Shown one piece after another: positions 18,154 through 28,589 of a DNA stretch of 35,786 nt (within the stretch, counting starts at the first letter, position 1; every line of letters starts with the position of its first letter). This DNA is from Chara braunii (lineage: Eukaryota > Streptophyta > Charophyceae > Charales > Characeae), in assembly GCA_003427395.1 (NCBI GenBank), contig BFEA01001083.1:1-35786 (forward strand), written 5' to 3'. The notes under the pieces are model-generated. The model saw only the letters and a program-made list of their open reading frames with translations. It was not told the origin of the DNA and ran no database searches. The position numbers were made by a program, and so were the translations under genes.

Positions 18154-19365
18154 TTGCAATCACAAGATGATGATTCACCAGACCCAAATCAACATAACGA
18201 ACTGAGTGAAACTATCCAAACCTTAGAAGGTCAACTCATGAGTTATATGAAACATAGGTGGCAGGGAGCCAGGATCCGGGGCAAACTCTCCAAGTACAAG
18301 CTGGAGGGAGCAATGGACGCAAGATTCTTCGCAATGGCCAAGGCCAGAACAGGGAAATCGATAATCGAGGCCTTGGAGGACCCGAAATGCCACCTCGACC
18401 CCCTTCACACATCTACAGCTGCTTGCACGAAAATAGCGAGAGACTTTTATCAAGACCTGTTTACTTCGGAGTGTCAAAACCAAGAGAGAGAGAAACGAAC
18501 AGAAGAGATTAATGCATTTCTGTGCCCGCTAACCAAAACCCTCTCAAACCAACAGAAGGAGGCCCTTGATACGCCCATATCGAAGGAGGAGATATGAGAG
18601 GCGTTGAAGCAAATTGAAGAAGAAAAAACCCCGGGCCTGGATGGGCTACCAAAAGAATTCTGGGCAACCATGTGGACTAGTATCTCACAAAATCTCATGG
18701 ACTATTATCCCGCGGTCTGGAATACGGGACAAATAGGTGAAATAGTGGGCCAAGGAGTGTTGACGCTTCTGTACAAGAAAGGGACAAGGACTAACATTAG
18801 GAACTACAGGCCTATTACCCTCCTCACTGTGGTTTACAAACAACTGGCTAGAACACTGGCCAATCGCATGACACCAATAATGAGAGACATTATTCACCCG
18901 GATCAAACTAGCTTTATCCAAGGCTGAAATATTCAGGATAACATCCTCCTGGTTAATGAGATGATTAAACTATCAAGGCAATCAAAAAACAACGTTGCAA
19001 TCATCTTCATCGACTTTGAGAAAGCATACGATCACGTGGATTGTTTTTTTTTGGACAAATGCATGGACAAACTAAACTTTGGCCATAATTTCAGACGCTG
19101 GATTGAGATTTACCATGGGAATGCAACAACCAGGGTCATGGTGAACGACAATCTGACACCCCCTATCAACCTCCAGAGGTCAGTCAGACAAGGCGACCCC
19201 ATAGCACCCTGCCTGTTCGTTATCGTCATGGAGGCGCTAGCTGCCAACCTGAGGGCCCACAAAGAACTCAAAAGAATCCTAGTGACAACAATACCTAAGG
19301 AGGCAATCCCGGTGTGCTCATTGTTTGCTGACGATCTGACACTGATGGTGGATGCCTCCAAATAA
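18154..19365 (+). pseudogene. LINE-2 reverse transcriptase domain
   Basis: Non-LTR reverse transcriptase with readable motifs. These are KTPGLDGLPKEFW and LLYKKGTRTNIRNYRPITLL (fingers, about 18625-18825), FIQG-stop-NIQDNILL (18910-18950), motif A IFIDFEKAYDHVD (about 19005-19045), motif B RSVRQGDPIAPCLF (about 19177-19218) and an intact motif C LFADDLTLMVD (about 19321-19353). All three catalytic aspartates are present. Stops at 18595 (TGA), 18925 (TGA, replacing the conserved Arg of the QGR motif) and 19363 (TAA) inactivate it; no frameshift occurs in this part. Confidence 0.95.
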
Positions 19366-19368
19366 TCA

Positions 19369-20641
19369 ATGGAGGAGGTGCAACACATGATGGATCGTTT
19401 CTGTACATTGTCAGACATGAAAGTTAACTGGGGGAACAAAACCCTTGGGTGGTGGATACACCACCAAGGAGAAAGACCTCAAGAACATCCAAAAATCAAT
19501 TGGTTTCCCAAAGAAACCCCCATCAGGGTGTTTGGCATCTCCATGACGGCAGAAGGCAGACCTCCAACAAACAACGAATGGATCTCTACACCCCCCTTGG
19601 CCAAAATGGCTCTTTGGAGGGACAAGCACACCTCGCTGTTTGGTCGTGCCCTGATCATCAACAATGTAGTTCTGGCCTCGATGTGGTACAAATCTGTCAT
19701 TTGGGCTTTGGACAAGAATGCCTTACGCCCGCTGCGACGCCAGATAGCCGCTTTCCTTTGGCGGGGTGACCACGGGGGATAAAATGTATTAAGTCGGGTA
19801 GCCTGACACTCTATTATTCAACCCAAAACTCGGGGAGGTTTGGGCATCATCGACCCCCGATTGCAGACTAAAGCACTAGCCCTGCAATGGCTCAAGCGCC
19901 TCCTTTTCAACCCTGAGATCCCCTGGAGAGGGCTAGCACTAGAACAGATCTCACGGCTAGCACCACAAACACCAGAAGAGACCGACCCATTGATGTGGCT
20001 GAAAAACAGAGAATGGTCCATCCCTCGTACAAGAGTGCAACAAAGGGACCCCCATCCTGACTGTCCCAAGCAAGCAACCAAAGCCGACCTGCGACACGAC
20101 CCCTTCTGGCCTACCCTTCTCAGGACATGGAGGAGTCTGCCCCCCCCAGACAAAACAACACCAGAAAGATGGGAGGAGGTGGCACGCCAACCCCTCTTTG
20201 GAAACAGATGGGTGGTAGACTCCACGGACCGCATGCTCCTGTGTACGGACTCTCCCTGGCGGAGCTGGATTAAGAAAGGGATAATAAGGGTTAAGGACGT
20301 ATGGGATACGGACAAGAAGGACTGGATCGGACCCGACCAACTCCGAGAGAAACTGCGGTATTGCCACCGACCGCATGAAGCCATGGAGAGGCTAATAAAG
20401 ATGATCCCGCTAGCGTGGTGGAGAATACTTCACAAAGGCCCCTCCTTGCAGAAACTGGACTGGGTTGCAGTTAGAGATCGACAAGGCAGTGTGGGTAGGG
20501 TGGTCCGTTGTCCCCAGGACGGAACAGTATTTGTGCGGATCTCACCGGTGGGGCAGGGCAATGTCATTTAAAGAGAATCCGGCGAAGCTAATCTAACTTA
20601 CCAAATAGAGGAGGTCTATAGAATCCGAGTGCTACAAAAGA
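19369..20641 (+). pseudogene. LINE-2 thumb/connection region
   Basis: Continues the same frame: DMKVNWGNKTLGWWIHHQG, FLWRGDHGG-stop-NVLSRVA-stop-HSIIQPKTRGGLGI, then PERWEEVARQPLFGNRWVVD and MERLIKMIPLAWWRILHKGP. FLW...PK..GGLGI is the typical segment following the polymerase core in plant-type LINEs. Stops: TAA 19780, TGA 19804 (Trp in LINE-1, so TGG to TGA) and TAA 20569. Confidence 0.88.
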
Positions 20642-21220
20642 ATGAGCAAATGGATAGCTTACTATCCCGGCACTCCCCTGCAACACCTAGCCTTGGACCC
20701 GATGGAATGGTCATGGTCAACCCAAGGTAGGCAAGGCAAGAAATTCACAAAATCCCTATATGCCTTGACTGTCAAGTTTGCCTACAGGCTCCTGAGACCG
20801 AAGGCTGCTCTGAGAGACCAGGTGGAGGAACACTGGAGAAACCACCTCAATGTTAGTAAACAGGAGTTGCGACCGGTTCTATGGTTCAAAACAGTCAAGG
20901 AAAAGCCAGCCAAATTGGCCTCGCTCCAATGGCAGATAGAGCACCGCTGCCTTCCAACTAACAACTGGTTCATAGATAGAACGTCCCTGGAACAACATGG
21001 GCGGGCCCTTCCATGGTGCAAACTTTGCACAAATGCGTTCCCGTCCCGAAAAAGGCCTGAGACAATCGAACATATATTTCTCCAATGTCCAGGAGCACTA
21101 GTTATGGAGATAGTGGGACCGAGTGTGGGATCAACTGGGGACAAAAGTCCAATGGCCCTGGGATTGGAAGACCTTGTTGTGCGAAACTTGGCCCAAGGGC
21201 CTGACAGAGCAAATGGATGA
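20642..21220 (+). pseudogene. LINE-2 zinc-binding domain after the reverse transcriptase
   Basis: In a new frame. LASLQWQIEHRCLPTNNW is followed by WCKLCTNAF and ETIEHIFLQCP, giving the His/Cys pattern H..C..C-x2-C..E-H..C of the zinc-binding domain (zf-RVT type) common downstream of plant LINE reverse transcriptases. The sequence before it (GRQGKKFTKSLYALTVKFAY) matches LINE-1 12511 onward. The useful frame shifts again near 21100. Confidence 0.85.
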
Positions 21221-21668
21221 ATTCACAGGGAATATGCTTAGGATGGGACGGCGGGCAATTCTCTGGGCACTCTGGCGGCGACGCTGCACCTTCGAAATGG
21301 AGGGGGCGCGATTGGAAGGCCCGGAATTCACAGAGAGCGTCCAACAACAGATTCAGACAGAAATAACTGCAAAATGGAACGAAGTAAAGGCACAAATCCA
21401 ACTCCTACATAAGCAAACTGAAATCAGACAAAAAATCAGGGACTTCAGCTCAAACTGGCTTGGGGATGTAGACGGAGGGAGGATAGGCAAGGTGGAATGG
21501 AAGGGAGAATTCACAGAACGCATAGCTCCAGGGGAGGAGCAACCAGGGGTGGAGATCATACGAGACTACCACCTGCAGTTCCATGAATGGACTAGAGTGG
21601 ACGCCTCGACCCCACTGAAACCTCCAGAACATTTCCCAGACTTCTTCCCCCCCCCTTCCAACTGTCTA

Positions 21669-21692
<24 letters not shown>
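21100..21692 (+). pseudogene. LINE-2 C-terminal tail
   Basis: Third frame, open to 21692: WDQLGTKVQWPWDWKTLLCE, then ILWALWRRRCTFEMEG, a coiled-coil-like Gln/Lys-rich segment (VQQQIQTEITAKWNEVKAQI), then a Pro-rich end. The normal stop is probably close to the CTAG at 21666, since beyond it the frame runs into an inserted MITE. LINE-1 has only traces of this region. Confidence 0.7.
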
Positions 21693-22147
<455 letters not shown>

Positions 22148-22703
22148 TAGTGGATAGGACGTGGTATGGAATGGACTGTGCAGATTACTAGGGGGGACTG
22201 TATACGGGGTAGCCCGAGATTTTCAAAGCTGGTAGGTTGTCCTCAGGTCCTCGGGATGATTAGGGGCAATAGAAAGGATGCTAAATAGTTCCAGGTCTTG
22301 ATTGGTTTATCAGGCACCCTTTTGAGGGTGAAGAGGATACCATTTAGGACGCCTCGACCCCACTGAAACCTCCAGAACATTTCCCAGACTTCTTTCCCCC
22401 CCCCATCCAACTGTTTAGTGGATAGGAATGGACTGTGCAGATTACTGGGGGGGACTGTGTACGGGGTAGCCCGAGATTTTCAATGCTGGTAGGTTGTCCT
22501 CAGGCCCTTGGGATGATTAGGGGCAATAGAAGGGATGCTAAAGAGTTCCAGGTCTTGATTGGTTTATCAGGCACCCGTTTGAGGGTGAAGAGGATACTAT
22601 TTAGGACTGCTCAGTCAATCCCCTGGGTAGCAGGGCAATCAATGCTGGCAGATCTCACTGTTACCCCTCTCTTTGTTCTTTGATAGTCTCAATTTCTGTA
22701 CAT

Positions 22704-22756
22704 GGGATGCTGGACCCGTTTTCCAGCAGGTGACGCTCCCCACCAATAGATGGAGC
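22704..22756 (+). repeat. LINE tail hairpin repeat, copy at the LINE-2 3' end
   Basis: GGGATGCTGGACCCGTTT, then TCCAGCAGGTG, then CTCCCCACCAATAGATGGAGC. GCTGGA and TCCAGC form a 6-bp stem with a 7-base loop. The same sequence ends LINE-1 (11178-11130, minus). Eight further copies lie in the window. Confidence 0.9.
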
Positions 22757-22810
22757 CTCCCTCCTGGTGGTAGTGGTGTCTGCTCTTATCAGCAGCACTA
22801 ACACCGGCGG

Positions 22811-22845
22811 GGGTTTTTTTTTTAAAAAAAAAAAAAAAAAAAAAA
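22811..22845. repeat. T run directly followed by a ~22-base A run
   Basis: About 10 T then about 22 A, downstream of the LINE-2 tail repeat. Confidence 0.95.
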
Positions 22846-23125
22846 GGCTGCTACCTCAGCTTGTGTTACTATTTCAATTTCTCCAGTGCTCCTTCAGTCC
22901 AAGATTTGTTGCTCCTTGAGGCGTACAAGCTCGCTCCACTACACAACACTATATGTATCTGAGCTCATCCTCGTACCGGTACGTTCAAATTGTTGGACTC
23001 CTCCGAATGCTTCTGGTCTACGTGGGTGTCCATGTGCAGCGGGGCCCTTGGTAGTTACCAATATCTGAATTTCCTAGTTGCAGTTCCATCTCTGTTGCTA
23101 CTTCAGACCAACTTATTTCTTCTAT
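22846..23125. other. Non-coding stretch with a fragment of the 23126 element family
   Basis: GCTCGCTCCACTAC near 22930 matches the terminal repeat of the elements at 23126 and 23653. Otherwise no recognisable content. Confidence 0.5.
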
Positions 23126-23520
23126 GGGCCTCACTCCACTACTGTCCCCTATACAAAATTTTGTCTAGTTGCTGTATTGCTGCCAGAGTGTTGGAAATGG
23201 GGGAAAAGACGGCGTCGCTCCACTTACTATCCGCTGTACATTTCTCCAATTCTTGAGTTCACTACCAGACGCAGTGACAGCACTACAAGACACAGCGTCA
23301 ATAGCGTTTTGACCGCCCAGACTCCAGGAACACTCTCCAAATTCAGGTCCGCACCATGAGTTCCTTGAAGGACTTTCCACGTGACAAAATTTGCAGGCTG
23401 GGAACTATACAACGGCGGACAGTGAATGCATGGACTGGCTGGGAGGTGAACAGTGGAAAGTACGTGGAGTGGGGATGGACTATCCAATTTTGTGTAGTGG
23501 TTAGTAGTGGAGTGAGGCCC
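23126..23520. mobile_element. Short inverted-repeat element (MITE-like), copy 1
   Basis: Left end GGGCCTCACTCCACTACTGT and on to ATACAAAATT; the right end is its reverse complement over ~35 bp with few mismatches. Its interior is shared with 23653-24070, including CACTACCAGACGC, CAGACTCCAGGAACACTC and CCATGAGTTCCTTGAAGGA. I see no clear target duplication. ORFs of 60-130 codons here are not conserved between copies. Confidence 0.85.
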
Positions 23521-23652
23521 AATGTCTTCAGCAAAGGCCATACTCTTGCAGACTTGCCTGCAGTAAGCTTGGTTTTCACTATAGTCAGGCGGCCCATAGG
23601 GATGAGAGGTTGCTGCACAGGTTTTGCAGCTACTCAAAAGCGAAGCTGGTTA

Positions 23653-24070
23653 AGGGCCTTGCTCCACTACTGTCCGGGATACAAAATTTTGTATAGTTAG
23701 TGTATAGCTGTCAGAGTGTTCAAAATGGGGGAAAACACGTTGTCCCTCCACTTACTATCTGCTGTACAACTCTCCAATTTGCGAGTTCACTACCAGACGC
23801 CATGACAACACTACAAGATACGGCGTCAATAGCATTTTGTCCGCCCAGACTCCAGGTACACTCTCCAAATTCGGGTCTTCACCATGAGTTCCTTGAAGGA
23901 TTCCGCATAACGAATTTCATGGGCTGGGAACTATACAACGGTGGACAACGGTAATGCACCAAGGATTCTGACAACTATCCGCGTGAACTTTTACATGCAT
24001 AGTGGGCAGTAAGTGGAGCTACGATAGATTATCCAATTTTGTATAGTGGATAGTAATGGAGCGAGGCCCT
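23653..24070. mobile_element. Short inverted-repeat element (MITE-like), copy 2
   Basis: Left end AGGGCCTTGCTCCACTACTG and right end its reverse complement (TAATGGAGCGAGGCCCT on plus), about 30 of 36 positions paired. It aligns along its full length with copy 1, 130 bp away and in the same orientation. Confidence 0.85.
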
Positions 24071-24197
24071 AATGCTCCCAGTCATTCAGTACCTGTGGCA
24101 ATTGTTTAAACCACCAGTACCTCGCCCACACATGAGCCGCGGGTCTGTCACCGCAACTTTAAGAGAACCACCAGGATTGAGGCTTTGGCTGTTGGGC

Positions 24198-24250
24198 TGC
24201 TCCATCTATTGGTGGGGAGTGGCACCTGCTGGAAACCGGGCCCAGTGTCC
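24198..24250 (-). repeat. LINE tail hairpin repeat copy
   Basis: Plus strand GCTCCATCTATTGGTGGGGA, then CACCTGCTGGAAACCGGGCCC. Minus-sense copy without a visible LINE body next to it. Confidence 0.85.
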
Positions 24251-24504
24251 CTCTTGATGCATCAATCAGGAACAATATTGGGGCTGTAGCCCTTGGTGGT
24301 TCTAGTCTGAGGCACGCTCAATCCCATGGAGCTGCAAACAAACCCTTACCCATTCCGAGGCGCCTCATCATTCTGGCACAGCCCTTCCGCAGCCCCCCTG
24401 TGTCCCTGGTAGCCTCGTGTCCACGAGGGCCACCTGTGTACTGATCTTAAACCCTTCTAAAACCCTCTAGCCGCATTTCCGAAAAATAGCTCGGAAAGGT
24501 ACTG

Positions 24505-24556
24505 TGGGATGCTGGACCCAGTTTCCAGCACGTGAAGCTCCCAACCAATGGACAGG
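24505..24556 (+). repeat. LINE tail hairpin repeat copy
   Basis: GGGATGCTGGACCCAGTTTC, CAGCACGTGAAGCTCCCAAC, CAATGGACAG. The 6-bp GCTGGA/TCCAGC-type stem is intact. Confidence 0.85.
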
Positions 24557-25380
24557 AGTCATTCACGGAGTCGGTTCTCTTACCACTACTGGATAGCAGG
24601 TCGTGAAAGGATGTTCTTAAAAAAAAAAAAAGGGAAAACGAGGGTGCTGTCACGGTTTCAGTTTGAAAATGCGTCTCAGTCACGATTTCGTGAATGTTGT
24701 GTCAAACCGAGGAAAATAGTGAACGTATACAACCCAGCTTTAGGGTCGGGTGGGGATGTGTTGTATTCGAGGGATGCAGGAACTGGATGAAATCATGACT
24801 GCATCCTAGTTACCCCTCCAGAAAAAGAAGGGGGCTGTGGCACACTTTTAGCTTGAAATAGGCAACAAAAGACAAAGTGGTGTCATGGCGGGCCTCACCG
24901 CAGCACTCCACCAAATGTGAAAAGGACAAAAAATCATGGCAGTGTATATTTCCATGTTCTAGCGGAGGATTGCTACTCACTTTGCAGACTTGTTTGGTGA
25001 GTGAATCCCGTGGGCAGAAGACTTGGATCCGGCTGCTCCATTGGTCCTTTTTTTTTTTTTTTTTTAATCATTATGTTACGAGGGAAAGGAAATGACGCAG
25101 GGGTCCTTACAGTCTACCCAGAGAGAGGGGGTTGGTCCTTTGTTTTTGCGACGGCCTTGAGATATTAACTACCGAACTTGAATGAGGAAATAGAGTTGGA
25201 TAGCTGTCAGAACTCCGCTACCCACATCACTCTTCACGGTTGGAGAGCCGCCAGCTTGCAAAGGCTGTCTTTTGGAGAGCCCTCAGCCAAGAGGCCCATG
25301 GGTCCTCACGGCACTACTCTACAGTCTACATTGTTTTGAAGAGCACATGGATATCGAACTCCTTGGCCGAGAGGTCGATG
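24557..25380. other. Non-coding repeat-derived stretch
   Basis: Includes poly-A at 24619-24631 and a T run near 25049-25066. GTATACAACCCAGCTTT followed by GG..GGGTGGGG at 24725 recurs at 26246 inside the palindromic element. GGAGAGCC words near 25240 and 25275 and CACTACTCTACA at 25312 look like fragments of the 23126 family. No gene. Confidence 0.5.
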
Positions 25381-26009
25381 GGGCCTCACTATACTACTCT
25401 ACACTGTACAATGTTCTGCAGAGTGCCTGGATAGCTGTCACACTCTCCAAAACCTCTGAACTTGTGTCATCGCGCCACTTACTCTCCATGCAAGGACTCT
25501 TCAACAATCAAGAGCACAAAAAGACAGCTGAAAGTCCCGTTTGTCGGCCCAGACTCCGGGCCCACTCTCCGAATTCGGGCGCTCATTGTAGACCTTTCTC
25601 ACAGTTTTACCAGGTATTTACTCCAGTTGAAATGGATAGTCAGTTTGACCAACTCCACAAAATTGTACAGTGTAACGTATCTTGTGTTTTTTTTTTTTTT
25701 TAATAGAAAAAAGAAGAAAAAAAAGTAGTGTAGCGTAGAGAAGTCGTGTAACGTACTGTAGCAAGGCACATGGGCACTGGGTTCTGGAGAGCTGGCCTTG
25801 AGTCGGGGCGGACGAAATGCTGCTAACTCTGTGTCTTGTAGTGCTGTCACCGTGTCTTCTAGCACCATCACGAATTGAAAAGTCCTTGGACATTCGGACA
25901 GTGGAGAGTAAGTGGAGCGGTGAAGCGACTTGGATAGTTTCGGGGACTCTGACAACCATTCAACCACCGTCCATTCTTTTTGACAGTGGACAGTAGTGGA
26001 ACGAGAACC
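25381..26009. mobile_element. Larger, diverged member of the 23126 element family with inverted halves
   Basis: The left half (25381-25620) carries GGGCCTCACTATACTACT, CCACTTACTCTCC and GGCCCAGACTCCGGGC. The right half (25740-26009) carries the same words in reverse complement, ending GGACAGTAGTGGAACGAG. Homopolymer T/A runs (25687-25725) lie at the centre, so the whole could fold as a long imperfect hairpin. Confidence 0.6.
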
Positions 26010-26160
26010 TCTGTTCATCCGATTGCAATTGGATTGGGACTTGTGTCTGTATTTTAACAGCTCACTGGGTTTACCAACTGAGTTAAGCCCGTTGGTCCTT
26101 TGTCTGGCCCGGGAGAGAGGTTCCACTTGAATTTATAACTCCTGCTGAAGTTACCCCTAT

Positions 26161-26359
26161 TAAGGGAAAACTACGCGAGAGTCACATAAATGAGTTATAA
26201 TTGCAGTATGGGAAGATACAGTTTCGAATTGCGGGTCTGGCAATGTATACAACCCAGCTTTCTGGCCAGGTAGGGTGCCCGAAGTGCAGTTGCAAACTGT
26301 ATCTTGCCCTGTAGTGCAATTATAACTCGTTTTTATGACTCTACTGAAGTTACCCCTTA
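26161..26359. mobile_element. Long-arm palindromic element A
   Basis: Left arm 26161-26232 and right arm 26286-26359 are imperfect reverse complements of about 70 bp (GAGTTATAATTGCAGTA ... GAAGATACAGTTT against AAACTGTATCTTGCC ... TAATTATAACTC-type words). The loop holds GTATACAACCCAGCTTT, shared with 24725. Confidence 0.9.
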
Positions 26360-26363
26360 TGAA

Positions 26364-26864
26364 GAGGTAACTACAACGCAGTCACGGAAGCAGTTTGTAT
26401 TACTTTGTAATTGCATTTCAAACTCCGTTTTAGCAGTTTAGTCAGGGCCCGAGTTTCAAATGCAGTTGAAACTCGGGCAGGCCCTTTTAGCAGTTCAGTC
26501 AGGCACGTTGCCCGTTTACCTCCCCTCCCCACCCCCCCCAGCGTCGGCCGTGGCCCCGTCACACAACCAGATGCTTTTTGTTTTCTTTTTTTCCCCTGGG
26601 TGTGGCCAAGACATCTCCGCCGTGGCCCCGCCACGTGACGGGGAGGGGTGGAAATTAAAAAAAAAAAACGAAAAATAAAAGTTAAAAAAACGAAAAAAAA
26701 AAGAAAAAAAAGAAAAAAAAAGGGGCCACGTGCCTGACTGAACTGCTAAAAAAGGTCAGCCCGAGTTTCAGCTGAATTTGAAACTTGGGCCCTGACTAAA
26801 CTGCCAAAACCCAGTTTGAAATGCAATTACAAACTGTAACCCTGACTGCGCCGTAGTTTTCTCT
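26364..26864. mobile_element. Long-arm palindromic element B (foldback type)
   Basis: Left arm 26364-26507 and right arm 26729-26864 are imperfect reverse complements of ~140 bp (GCAGTTTAGTCAGGGCCC versus GGGCCCTGACTAAACTGC). The left arm itself contains a perfect 12-bp hairpin, CCCGAGTTTCAA (26448-26459) / TTGAAACTCGGG (26466-26477). The loop contains CCTCCCCTCCCCACC and GGGGAGGGGTGG as an inner inverted pair, two GTGGCCCCG words and A-rich runs. Confidence 0.92.
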
Positions 26865-27117
26865 ATAATTAATCATTCTGGCCGTTGATCTTCATAGCTG
26901 ATGTCAGAAATGAAGAATCTGAAAAAAAAGAAAAGAAAAAAAGAGAAATGCAGAACTCATGGAATGGGACCTGGGCCCAGGGGCAGAGAGACCCACCAGA
27001 AGGCGAATGGTTCGCGGCTGCCAGGGACAAAATGCGCAATTACTGTCCAGACGGGTTACACGGAACCTTCCACCGAACTTGCGGCCATCAGCGAGAGGCT
27101 GACTATTGGACGTGATG
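26865..27117. other. Short non-coding stretch
   Basis: A-rich patch near 26920-26945; nothing recognised. Confidence 0.5.
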
Positions 27118-27590
27118 ATAGGCAGCAGCTTCCGAGAAAGGGCACTGCAGATGTGGATGGCTCCAGTCTATTGGTCGGGAGCTGCACAGCTGGAAAACGG
27201 GTGCAGCATCCCATATACGAACGGAACTGCCATAAACAAGAACAGAACGGAGGACATCATTGACAATCATTACCCTACGACGAGGGGGCTGAGATGACCA
27301 GCCTCCAAGAAAGGGGAGCCCCACTGTGGATGGCTCCAGTCCATTGGTGTGGAGCTGCACCTGGTGGGAAACAGGTCCAGCCTCCCATATACAAAGTTCC
27401 GGCATCCCATATACAAAGAACGGAACTGCCATTAACGAGAACAGAACGGAGGACATCATTGACAATCATTACCCTACGACCAGGGGGGTGAGATGAGCAG
27501 CCTCCAAGAAAGGGAACCCCCACAGTGGATGGCTCCAGTCCATCGGTGTGGAGCTGCACCTGTGGGAAACGGTCCAGCCATTTTTTCTTT
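27118..27590. repeat. Tandem array, about 2.5 units of 170-200 bp
   Basis: Units at about 27118-27290, 27291-27487 and 27488-27590. Each runs CAGC(T/C)TCC.AGAAAGGG, then GTGGATGGCTCCAGTC, a LINE tail repeat copy (minus sense: 27159-27212, 27332-27386, 27531-27579), then CGGAACTGCCAT.AAC.AGAA, then GACAATCATTACCCTACGAC. Unit 2 contains a small internal duplication, CATCCCATATACAAAG. The third unit stops right after the tail repeat. Confidence 0.9.
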
Positions 27591-27658
27591 TTTTTGAACA
27601 ACCCCTCTAGTGCTAGTGATGCTGGTAAGAGCAGACTCCGCTAGCACGTTGAGGAGAG

Positions 27659-27711
27659 ACTCCATCTATTGGTGGGGAACATCACCTGCTGGAAAACGGG
27701 TCCAGCGTCCC
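27659..27711 (-). repeat. LINE tail hairpin repeat copy
   Basis: Plus strand TCCATCTATTGGTGGGGAAC, then CACCTGCTGGAAAACGGGTCC, then AGCGTCC. Full 6-bp stem intact. Closest in sequence to the copy at the LINE-2 end. Confidence 0.85.
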
Positions 27712-27997
27712 AGTTACAGAATGGAACAAACTGACTCAGAAAACAGAAAACTTGACAGAATATCTGAAAAAAAACCCTGCCAGCATTGATTACTCTGGAT
27801 TTCCAGAGGATTAACTGAGCAGGGTGCTGAAGGGTGTTGCTGATGACAGTCCTCTTACAGCCTCCCATATACGAAGAAGAAAATGAACAGTCGGATCTCT
27901 GGAGGCGAAATACTTTTTTTTTTTTTGTTGAAAATAACCAAAAGCACCTTACTAGCGGGGGTGATACAAGCAGCCTCCCCTAGTAAGTGCCCTCTTT
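27712..27997. other. Non-coding stretch
   Basis: CTGCCAGCATTGATTACTCT near 27778 resembles, in reverse orientation, the LINE 3' UTR word near 22646 and 11318. With the flanking tail repeats this suggests 5'-truncated LINE 3' ends. T run at 27915-27926. Confidence 0.5.
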
Positions 27998-28041
27998 GCT
28001 CCGTCTATAAGTGGGGAGCTACACCTGCTGGAAAGCGTGTG
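27998..28041 (-). repeat. LINE tail hairpin repeat copy (degenerate)
   Basis: GCTCCGTCTATAAGTGGGGA then CACCTGCTGGAAAGCG; the second half of the hairpin is lost. Confidence 0.75.
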
Positions 28042-28301
28042 ATACACAACCTCACGCCCGCACAACGTCTCATACTCTTGAGAACACTGATCAGAGTAAT
28101 TGGGGTGTGGCCAAAGATATTAGGCAGGTGATAGAACCATTGGGACGAGACCGGGGTTCTCGCCTCACTTCCAAGGACTCCTTCGGATGCATATCAGGCT
28201 GGTGTAATATCAAAATGTCAGAGAGACAGGGATTTGGCCAAAATTTTCTCGAACTCACAGGGACATTTCCCCAAAAGTAACAGAAAACCGTTAAAACATA
28301 C

Positions 28302-28380
28302 AGCCAATTAGCTCAGTGGGTAGAGCACCCGTTGGAATTGCGAATTGTGGTATAAGGTTGTGGGTGCAAAACTCAATTAC
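28302..28380 (+). mobile_element. tRNA-like SINE head
   Basis: A box TAGCTCAGTGGG at 28309-28320 followed by TAGAGCACCCG, then a degenerate B box GGGTGCAAAACTC at about 28362-28374. It resembles a tRNA but lacks a proper acceptor pairing. No body or tail could be delimited. Confidence 0.6.
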
Positions 28381-28589
28381 AGCCTTGTGCATTTCTGCCG
28401 GCGGGCGTTGTCCGACGCACGGCTGTACACACTGTCCTCTGGCCGTTACAAGGTTATGAATACAGACCATGCCTGTAACGGTCTGGAGACTCAGTCCTGG
28501 TTGTTGTATGCTGGATTCTGCCTTCGTGGGCTCTTGAGAATGTTGGCTAATGGGCTCACTGTTCATCTTTCCCGCCCGTAATATTGCTT

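Noticed and set aside
17290-20571. Alternative genetic code or readthrough of stops in LINE-2
   Set aside because: All three stop codons occur, at Arg, Gln and Trp positions alike; deamination explains this better than any reassignment.
22435-23700. Several ORFs of 60-136 codons on both strands
   Set aside because: They lie in LINE 3' UTR and inverted-repeat elements and are not conserved between the duplicated copies.
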